Shown here piece by piece: positions 9,553 through 17,400 of a DNA stretch of 39,444 nt. The stretch's first letter is position 1. Every line of letters begins with the position of its first letter. The DNA comes from Candidatus Omnitrophota bacterium. GTDB taxonomy: Bacteria > Omnitrophota > Gorgyraeia > Zapsychrales > Fredricksoniimonadaceae. The translations under genes were made by a program, and so were the position numbers. The notes below the pieces were generated by a model that searched no databases, was not told the origin of the DNA, and saw only the letters and a program-made list of their open reading frames with translations. The DNA is taken from the NCBI GenBank assembly GCA_013285735.1, contig JABDGZ010000015.1, forward strand, positions 1-39,444, written 5' to 3'.

Positions 9553-10075
9553 TAACTTTTAATATTAATTTTTCAAGGATGAGGCTTAAAATACCGACCA
9601 AGGCACCTAACAGAAAACCAACCATCACATCACTAGGATAGTGAACTCCAAGATACAGACGCGACAGTCCCATCAAAAGTCCCATCATCAGAATCATGAT
9701 TCTTGCCTTAGGAAAGTGATAGCCTAAAACAATAACCATGGCCATAGCCATGGTGGCATGGCCTGAAGGCATGGAAAACCCATGAGGCGTAATCACCGCT
9801 GTTAATCCCTTCACCGTTAGAAAAGGCCTGGGGCGATGAAAATAATCCTTTAGGATATTAAAGAAAAAGAAAGCTCCATTCCAGGCTAAAACGTATGAAA
9901 TAACCGGTATTTTTAATTTTTTATCTTTCAGGTAAAAGTAGACGATCAGAAGGACAGCAATGATGTCCCAAAATTCCAGCTTTATAAAAAGGCTAAAGAA
10001 TAAAGTTAATGGCTCACAGCGAATGCTTTGAAAAAAGAAAAGAATACGTTCATCCAGATGTTGAATGATTGTCAT
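9545..10075 (-). CDS. PAP2-family phosphatase
   Basis: KDYFHRPRPF ... SMPSGHATMAMAM ... SRLYLGVHYPSDVMVG: the three PAP2 motifs. Confidence 0.93.
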   Translation of the reverse strand: MTIIQHLDERILFFFQSIRCEPLTLFFSLFIKLEFWDIIAVLLIVYFYLKDKKLKIPVISYVLAWNGAFFFFNILKDYFHRPRPFLTVKGLTAVITPHGFSMPSGHATMAMAMVIVLGYHFPKARIMILMMGLLMGLSRLYLGVHYPSDVMVGFLLGALVGILSLILEKLILKVNV

Positions 10076-10078
10076 TTT

Positions 10079-11143
10079 TTATTTCCCCAATGCTTGCTTA
10101 AGCTGATTAATCAAATCTGGTTTTATAAAAATTCCTAATTCTTGGGCCCTAGTTATATCTGCCCAGGATTTATTATATTCTTTGCTAAGAAAGTAACAAT
10201 TGCCACGGGCGCGAAAAGCATTTCCGTAATTAGGATTTAATCCAATAGCCGTAGTTTCATCTGCAATGGCTTGGGCATAGTTATGCTGCTTTTTATAACA
10301 AAGCCCGCGCCTGAAATATAATCTTGCATCAGTAGGATTTATTTGAATAGCTTGAGTTAAATCTTCGATGCTTTTGGGAATATTACCTGAGTCTTTGATC
10401 GAAATGATTAAATCAGACTTAACAGGAAACCCTAATTCTCCTGCTTTATTAACATCTGCCATAGCCTTAATAGGATCGTTCAGTTTATAATATGCAATCC
10501 CACGACTGTAATACGCCTCAGCCATCACTGGGCAGATTTCAATAGCCTTGCTGTATTCCACAATGGCTTGGGCATCATTATTGTGGTGCATGTCATTAAG
10601 ACCCTGTTGAAAAACAGGCCTTGCACCTTCAAGCAAAGCAGCTTGCTGGATCATATTGATGAATGAAGAACTATCCGTTGATGCTAATTGGTCTGCTTTA
10701 AGAAAATCAGCTATAGCTTCATTAAATTCTTTCAATTCATAGTAAGCTGCCCCCCGGTTGCGATACACCGCTGACAATCCGGGATATATTTCAATGGCCG
10801 TGGTGTATTCTACGATGGCTTGAGCATAGTTCTTCTGCTGTAGAGCAACATTTCCAAGCTGATAATACACGTAGGCTTCATGCCTGGCTGAATTCATTGA
10901 TCCAGAAATACCAAAATGGAGAAATACCATTTCTTCTCTATGCCCAAATCCCCAAATTCTTTTTAATTCCCTATCTTCGTTTCTCCTAAATTCTCTTTCC
11001 CTGGATCTATTAAAATTAGATATTTCCCGATCATAATTCCAATGCCTGAAAGAACTGTTGCCATGGCTTGAAAACCCACTAGCATAAACAGAAGAAACAC
11101 TTAAAAATATCACACAGATCAAGATTAGCATTTTTAATATCAT
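10079..11143 (-). CDS. Secreted TPR-repeat protein
   Basis: ORF 10079..11182; start placed at MILKMLILICVIFLSVSSVYA (11143). Repeats such as AYVYYQLGNVALQQKNYAQAIVEYTTAIEIYPG. Confidence 0.85.
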   Translation of the reverse strand: MILKMLILICVIFLSVSSVYASGFSSHGNSSFRHWNYDREISNFNRSREREFRRNEDRELKRIWGFGHREEMVFLHFGISGSMNSARHEAYVYYQLGNVALQQKNYAQAIVEYTTAIEIYPGLSAVYRNRGAAYYELKEFNEAIADFLKADQLASTDSSSFINMIQQAALLEGARPVFQQGLNDMHHNNDAQAIVEYSKAIEICPVMAEAYYSRGIAYYKLNDPIKAMADVNKAGELGFPVKSDLIISIKDSGNIPKSIEDLTQAIQINPTDARLYFRRGLCYKKQHNYAQAIADETTAIGLNPNYGNAFRARGNCYFLSKEYNKSWADITRAQELGIFIKPDLINQLKQALGK

Positions 11144-11157
11144 TGAATTTACCTTAA

Positions 11158-11991
11158 TTAAATTTTGTGTTTTCCCATCCACGCCAGATAGTCAAGTACA
11201 TCATCCAGTTCTTGATCGGATAATGTGCCGTTAAAGCCAGGCATTTTGCTTCTGGCCCTAAAGGAACTTGGGCTTCCTATGAATTCTTTTAAAAATTTTC
11301 TATCTTCATATTCCAATATATTCTTGGGCACATTCAATTCAGGACCTACCACTCCTCCTTGTAGATTGATGGAATGACAGGCCATGCAGTTTTGCGTAAA
11401 GACCTTATACCCTCGTGTGACTGATTCGCTTTTGTCATTGCTGTCAGGAAATAGCTTTTGCTGGGCTTCGTCAGACTTGCCGATTGAAATTTCAACCATC
11501 TGATAAGGCCAAGGTAATTTAACACTGGGCGTTACATCTTCCAAAGCAGTTTGCCAAACCAGATAATACGGCCCTGGAGAAATCCACTCCTTGCCTTGCG
11601 GTATCTTCTCCCATCCTTCTTCCTTGTCCAAATCTTCGATAGCTACAAAAGCCTTAGCACCGGATTGTACGACATCTGCCACTGCTACGCTGGCTTTATA
11701 CCCATCCAAGGCAGTGAAGGTCCAGACAGTATTAGGATCAGGATGTCCTACTCCTGCCAAAGCAAGAATATCTGAAAGCCAGTAACCTGCGTAACGCTTA
11801 TGTTTCTTATAAACAGGGTCTAGCACCACAATCGAATCCAGGTGAAGCGCTCGAAAACCATTTTCAGTGATAACATATTTATTTGAGCCCTGGACAATGG
11901 TCAGATCCGTACTGGCTGCCTTGGCATAACCATGAGATACAATGACGAAAAATGTAATGATGCACAAGGTTCTGAAATATTTTAATGACAT
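11158..11991 (-). CDS. Cytochrome c family protein with N-terminal oxidoreductase/molybdopterin-like domain
   Basis: ORF 11158..12081; start placed at MSLKYFRTLCIITFFVIVSHGYAKA (11991). GYKVFTQNCMACHSINLQGG (CxxCH) and KMPGFNGTLSDQELDDVLDYLAWM. Confidence 0.82.
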   Translation of the reverse strand: MSLKYFRTLCIITFFVIVSHGYAKAASTDLTIVQGSNKYVITENGFRALHLDSIVVLDPVYKKHKRYAGYWLSDILALAGVGHPDPNTVWTFTALDGYKASVAVADVVQSGAKAFVAIEDLDKEEGWEKIPQGKEWISPGPYYLVWQTALEDVTPSVKLPWPYQMVEISIGKSDEAQQKLFPDSNDKSESVTRGYKVFTQNCMACHSINLQGGVVGPELNVPKNILEYEDRKFLKEFIGSPSSFRARSKMPGFNGTLSDQELDDVLDYLAWMGKHKI

Positions 11992-12075
11992 GTTAGACCC
12001 AAAGCATTGGAAAGAATTTAGGACACATTGAATTAAAAGTCTGATAATATATAGATTATACTTTAAGAGGCCATT

Positions 12076-12498
12076 ATGCAAAATAGATTTAAAAAGATAC
12101 TTTTGTTTTCAGCATTTTCTATGCTGATAATAGGAACATCCTACGGGGATGGGGGTTGGGATTATTATGGAAGCGGCCGAGACCATCCTCTTTCAGCGTA
12201 CGTCGACCGAAGAAATTATGTTGGACCTGCTGATTATGCGCAAATTGCGCCAGATTATATTGATGGGCCTCTTGTTCTTACGAATGCGAATACACCTGCT
12301 CCTGTTATGACGCCCATTGCCAACATTCCTTTGACACAAGCTAATGAATTTACTGTTACTATCCCTAATACACATGGTGGTTTTAATGCCGTGGTTATCA
12401 AGAGAGCTAGCGATGGGAGTGGTTTTATAGGCCCTCAGGGAGAATATTACCCCGAATTCCCTAAAGTTTTTCAACTACAAATGAAGTACGGGGATTAA
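12076..12498 (+). CDS. Hypothetical secreted protein (only convincing plus-strand gene)
   Basis: ORF track, 140 aa. Signal peptide MQNRFKKILLFSAFSMLIIGTSYG; C-terminal GSGFIGPQGEYYPEFPKVFQLQMKYGD. Divergent from the cytochrome gene and convergent with KTSC. Confidence 0.7.
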   Translation: MQNRFKKILLFSAFSMLIIGTSYGDGGWDYYGSGRDHPLSAYVDRRNYVGPADYAQIAPDYIDGPLVLTNANTPAPVMTPIANIPLTQANEFTVTIPNTHGGFNAVVIKRASDGSGFIGPQGEYYPEFPKVFQLQMKYGD

Positions 12499-12710
12499 TA
12501 TACTTCAGTATGCCTGTATTTATCTGTGATTTCATCTGCAAGATAAATATCTTTTGAAGGAGCTCGCATTAAGCGAGCATGGATAATTTTAGGGACACCT
12601 TGATAAATATATTTCTCCGTAGATACAAAGTTGACATGCAATCTCTTACTTCCTGGTTCATATCCAATAGCTTGAATAGTCGCTGAGCCTACATTAATCA
12701 TTTCTAGCAT
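12495..12710 (-). CDS. KTSC-domain protein
   Basis: Internal start MLEMINVGSATIQAIGYEPGSKRLHVNFVSTEKYIYQGVPKIIHARLMRAPSKDIYLADEITDKYRHTEVY matches the KTSC pattern. The longer 12917 start overlaps the next gene. Confidence 0.8.
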   Translation of the reverse strand: MLEMINVGSATIQAIGYEPGSKRLHVNFVSTEKYIYQGVPKIIHARLMRAPSKDIYLADEITDKYRHTEVY

Positions 12711-13008
12711 TAGCTTGGTCCTCTTTATGTTTACGCAAAGGTTCACATTTAACCCATGCTGCTTGAGGCGCTGTTGATGGCTTTTTTTCCATCTTACCGC
12801 GATTGCGGATAATAAGGCCGTCAAGAAAACGCCGTAACAACTGGTCCCCGCAAGGCATATAGTTTTTATGCTCTTCTGTACGAAAAATAGCAGAAAGCTC
12901 TGAGGGCGTTGTCTCAAATTCGGCTAATTTTAAAATATCGACAATATCGGTATCACGCAGTTTGAGCGCCACCCGAAGTTTTTTCATGATGTCATTATTA
13001 TTGATCAT
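12694..13008 (-). CDS. DUF1456 (YehS-like) family protein
   Basis: MINNNDIMKKLRVALKLRDTDIVDILKLAEFETTPSELSAIFRTEEHKNYMPCGDQLLRRFLDGLIIRNRGK resembles YehS repeats. Confidence 0.82.
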   Translation of the reverse strand: MINNNDIMKKLRVALKLRDTDIVDILKLAEFETTPSELSAIFRTEEHKNYMPCGDQLLRRFLDGLIIRNRGKMEKKPSTAPQAAWVKCEPLRKHKEDQANARND

Positions 13009-13240
13009 TCTCTCCTCGATCCTTGGGCTTTAAATAGCAATATAGATTCTCAACCTTCTCCCTGGCCCATGGTGTACGGCGCAAAAAAGTCAGGCTCGAT
13101 TTGATGCTGGGATTCTTAGCAAAACAGTTAATTTTTATCCGGCTGTACAAGCCTTCCCAGCCATGCTTTGCAAGCAGGCGGGTCAGGATAACTTCGAGAG
13201 TTACCCCATGAAGGATATCTTTTTGACTGTCATCAGGCAT
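12998..13240 (-). CDS. VF530/DUF2132-family protein
   Basis: DILHGVTLEVILTRLLAKHGWEGLYSRIKINCFAKNPSIKSSLTFLRRTPWAREKVENLY; start placed at MPDDSQKD (13240). Confidence 0.88.
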   Translation of the reverse strand: MPDDSQKDILHGVTLEVILTRLLAKHGWEGLYSRIKINCFAKNPSIKSSLTFLRRTPWAREKVENLYCYLKPKDRGENDQ

Positions 13241-13259
13241 AGGTTTATTATACCACAAA

Positions 13260-13988
13260 TCACCCTTTTTTAATCGCGCCAAAGGCGACGAAACAGGAAT
13301 TCTTATGCAATATCTCCACCTCGGAAAAACCCGACTGGCGCAGCAAATCCAGCTGAAAAGTCACGGGTCTTGGAGTATCTTCTTTGTCGATATAAGCAAA
13401 AACTTTTTCCCTATAAGCGACTCCACCCATTGATTCCAGATATTTGCCGTAACGTTCCCACATGATTTCCTGCATCGATTGATTTTCATGGGCAACAAAA
13501 TCGGCAATCCAGATGCTGCCACCAGGCGCTGTCAGTCTGTATAACTTCCTAAACGTATCTTCCCAATCCTGGGTCTCACGCAAATGATGCAAGACCATGG
13601 CCGCCAGGATAATGTCATAGTGACCTTCTGGCAGATTGACAATTCTTATATCCTCCTGAAACAATCGCACTTCTCCACTATTAACAGCTGCTATTCTCTG
13701 CCTGGCACGTTCCAGCATAGGCCGGCTTAAATCAACCATATCACAGTCTAAAGGATTGATCATTTGCAACAATTTTAAAGTGTTATTACCAGCACCACAG
13801 CCGACATCCAATATTCTTTTGGCATGAGGCGTTGCTGTTTTTGCAGCCTGGGTGATCAAATCCATCACCAGCGGCGCATCCATCGTTGCCTGCTGACCTG
13901 TGATCAGATTTGAAAAACGTTCGACATCGCGATCGAAACGTTCCTGGATTTCTGTCAGGGTTGATTTCTGGTTCATGGGCGTATGCAT
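13260..13988 (-). CDS. Class I SAM-dependent methyltransferase
   Basis: RILDVGCGAGNNTLKLLQ, DMVDLSRPMLERARQRI, YDIILAAMVLHHLRE, PGGSIWIADF. Confidence 0.9.
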   Translation of the reverse strand: MHTPMNQKSTLTEIQERFDRDVERFSNLITGQQATMDAPLVMDLITQAAKTATPHAKRILDVGCGAGNNTLKLLQMINPLDCDMVDLSRPMLERARQRIAAVNSGEVRLFQEDIRIVNLPEGHYDIILAAMVLHHLRETQDWEDTFRKLYRLTAPGGSIWIADFVAHENQSMQEIMWERYGKYLESMGGVAYREKVFAYIDKEDTPRPVTFQLDLLRQSGFSEVEILHKNSCFVAFGAIKKG

Positions 13989-14020
13989 CTTTCTCTCCTT
14001 TTGTTGTGTTGTACAAACAG

Positions 14021-14056
14021 AAACGCCACCGGGACCTTGAGGATCTGGTGGCGTTT
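14021..14056 (-). terminator. Strong hairpin, likely intrinsic terminator/attenuator
   Basis: Perfect 10-bp stem AAACGCCACC/GGTGGCGTTT (14021-14030 with 14047-14056) with a 16-nt loop; T-rich on the downstream side in both orientations. Confidence 0.65.
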
Positions 14057-14094
14057 ATATTCTTTTTACTTCTACTTCTCTTTGATCTATTTAA

Positions 14095-14181
14095 CTAAGC
14101 ACACCCTCCCAGGCCATTGTCTACTACATGTAGAATGGCTACGACTGCTTTGAGGATATTTACTTGGTTTTGTTTGATCAT
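14095..14181 (-). CDS. Possible 28-aa small ORF (MIKQNQVNILKAVVAILHVVDNGLGGCA)
   Basis: ATG at 14181, TAG ending at 14095. A TTGACA-N18-TATAAA promoter lies immediately upstream on the same strand and the 14021-14056 hairpin lies immediately downstream. Confidence 0.35.
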   Translation of the reverse strand: MIKQNQVNILKAVVAILHVVDNGLGGCA

Positions 14182-14190
14182 GATATTTTA

Positions 14191-14220
14191 TTTATACCAT
14201 ATTTTTAGAGAAATTGTCAA
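14191..14220 (-). promoter_or_regulatory. Sigma70-like promoter TTGACA-18-TATAAA
   Basis: Minus strand: TTGACA (14215-14220), 18-nt spacer, TATAAA (14191-14196), just downstream of the G2 stop codon. Confidence 0.55.
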
Positions 14221-14226
14221 GACTGT

Positions 14227-14420
14227 TTATACAGGTACTTTGAAACCCATTAGAGACATGATATTAAAAACAGGTGTGATTTTAAAAATCACCGGCCTGA
14301 CTCCTGAAAAATCACCGCGTCTAAACTGGGCGATCAGTCTCGGGTCGAAACGCATGTTGATAGTTTGACCATCAACATCCATTTTCATATTTTTGGAATT
14401 AAGGTCGATACCACCGTCTG
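14227..14420 (-). other. Divergent C-terminal 'GGID' module of G2
   Basis: GGIDLNSKNMKMDVDGQTINMRFDPRLIAQFRRGDFSGVRPVIFKITPVFNIMSLMGFKVPV. Confidence 0.65.
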
Positions 14421-17400
14421 CAGGCTGTATTGTCTGGCGCACAGCTGGTACTAATGCCGCCAAAGCAAGGGTACCAAGAACAAGCACTTTAACAACTCCA
14501 TTCATAGCGACATCAGTTTTTGCCGTTTGAGCAAAATCTTGTCTATACTGTTTAACTTGTTCACGTAATTCTGCCGCTAATTTTCCCATGGTTCTAAGAC
14601 CACTTGACAAATTATTGTATTGAATTCCAAAATTATGTTCAGTTGTAAAAAACTGAATGTTGCTATTACCAAATAAAATTCTAATGATGGTTTTTAGAAC
14701 GTCTGGAGTAGTTGCATCTCCCAAACGAAGCATATTCGGGTAAAGTGCGGTAGCCATTTCTTCACGATTACCGGCAGAAACAATTTGAAAACTATTTACT
14801 GCTTGTTCAACAAGATCCAAAGCTGAGCTATAATCCACAACAGAAAACTCACCTAAAGACTTACCCGCGCTATCTGTGATATTAATTTTCGCATCACTTG
14901 GGATAGTACCATTCATCGCTTCGTCACGATGAATAGAATTTGGATTAACTGAAATATTTCTAGAAGCAAGAGTAAATATAACAACTTGTGTCGGAGGCAT
15001 ATTGGGGTCTACCCAATCTAAGAGAGGAACATCCTGATATTTATAGCCAACCTTTACTCTAATACGTTTAACTTGACCACGTTCATCTAATTCATATCTA
15101 GCTTCTTGCCTTTTAGTAGCAGCAGGCCGTGCTCTTAATCCTCTAGGTAAACTCACCTTCTCACCTGAAGCTGCCGCAAGTATTTGAGCCCTTTCAAGAA
15201 CTTGGTCTCTGGCGCTGACTTCACTGCTCCTTGCCTGTTCTCTGTGATTAGATGTGCGGCTTACAAAAAATTTCTCCCCAGCACTTTGAAAACTTGCCAA
15301 CCTTTCTACAGCATTCTTGTATGCTATTTTAGAAACACCAACTGCATCTAACGTCGGTACATCTTTATTGGAAAGAGCATGACTTGAATTTTCCAAATAA
15401 CTAAGAGTCCGCTGTGCTTCCCTGCGTTGTTCTTCAGTTAAACTCGGGTCTAGTATCATTTGTACTAATTTTGTTGCTAATCGTTTTTTAAAACTGGATC
15501 TTATGTCTGAAACAATTTGCCATTGTGCGAGTTGACACATTATCTCGAGCACATACCTGAGACCTTCGCCATTTCTTAACTTTTTTAAGTCGAAAATCAT
15601 TTCCTTCAATTTAACAGCATCAGTTTTAATCAACGTACTGTTCCCCACCCAAAAACTTATCTGTTCAGATGGAGGTTGAGTTGAAGAATATTTTGATAAG
15701 CTTCCCAACACTGTGCTATTTACCTCAGGAACTACATTACCCCTTATTTTAATCCTTCTTACTTCAGCAGTTTGCGTTACCATTAAAGACTTAATCAAAC
15801 CATCTACAGTTCTGCTATCAATCAAATTTGCTACCGTCATCGCCACGTCATTAAATTCTATACCATCAGCTTGAAAGTCCTCCCTGAGACGATCTGATAG
15901 TTCTTGTAATTCTGGCCCTCCTCCTAAAAGATGGTAGGTTTGTTGAACTAATTCAGCAATTTGCTTAGGTGAAGGTTTATATTGATTTCCTAGTACTATA
16001 ACTTTTCTTCCATCAACCCACTTAGCAGTCAAGGTTTCTCCCTCACCCACCACAACCCTTATATTAAAAGGATACTGCTCATCATCAAGATATTCATTAA
16101 TTGTAGATTCGGTGACGGATTGGGTTACGCGTACCTGCTCTGTTCTGGCTTTTGCTAAATAATCCTCGACATCATGATCTCCAAAATAGATTCTTGAAAG
16201 ATTGTCACCCTCATCGCCTAATTTAACAAGAATGGTCGCTAATAATTTCGGCAAACCTGGATCGGTAATATCGCCTTGTCTTATCCCAACGATATCATAC
16301 AAAATTTCTAATTTTTCCTTGTTTATAGCACCTCGTCGAATTAATCCATAAAGAATACCAAAACTATTTACTCCCTTTTCATCTTTTAACGTGCGATTTT
16401 TGATCATGTAATCAACAAGCTCTTTTTGTCTAACACTCAGTAATGTTCCAGTTTCAGGTGTATATTTATCAAAGAAATGGGCCAAGGCTGCCCCAATCCC
16501 TCCTCCAATACCTACTGGAATAAGATTTGACGCCAATCGTAAAGCCAAATGCTGTTGCTCAAGCCACTGATGGTAACCAGGAATATCTTGATTAAATGGT
16601 TTTAAAGTAGCTAATGCAGCAATTGTAAAAAAGACTGGCCAATCAGTCTTATTGAAGAAAAAATTTCTCTTTGGATTACCAACATCATTCTCAACCTTAA
16701 TTAATTCCTCATCTTCAATCCCTGTACCATTTTTTATGGCATTCTCAGTAGCCGCAATTAATTGATCCCCCATGCGTTCATACCCTCGAATACCACCACC
16801 TATCTTAGTCCCTGTAATAATTTCAATTAAATTGAATAATATATTACTAGTGTCCAAACGAGGATCATGAAATTCGCCAAGAGCAATCCCTGAGGCTATA
16901 ATCGTTACCACACCTCCAATATGCCAAAGATCGTTACGAAATTTCTTGTAGTATTTGAGTTTCTCTTCAAGCGTCCTTGCATTCTTACCATTTCTATAAT
17001 CTTTCATACTGTTGACAATACCAATGGCCAAGGCAGCAATCCCTGCAGTATGTGCCGCACTTGACAAGACACGAGGAGATGTCAATATTTGCATCAATTC
17101 TGCGATCATCGCATCGTCTTCAGGATCCATATTCTCAGGTATTCCCCAAGATGCTAATTCTTGCGTAGCTGCCTGTTCGAACTCCTGGGATTTTGTAATA
17201 TTCATGGAGTGACCAGCAACGATAATGACTTGAGGATTTGTTGTCATAGAAACTGATAAACCATGAGCTATCAAAGAACCTACTACCTGACTGCTTGTTG
17301 AACCATTGGCTAAGGTCAAAACTTGTGTAAATGAAGTTGTAACTGCAACGGGAGATTTTACTGTTTGAGCCATTGGTGTTCCTGCTGTAACCCAATACGT

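Noticed and set aside
12193-17395. ORFs 12193-12474, 13786-14016, 13910-14098, 14117-14368, 17012-17212, 17135-17395
   Set aside because: Overlap stronger genes or the hairpin/promoter region and give non-protein-like translations.
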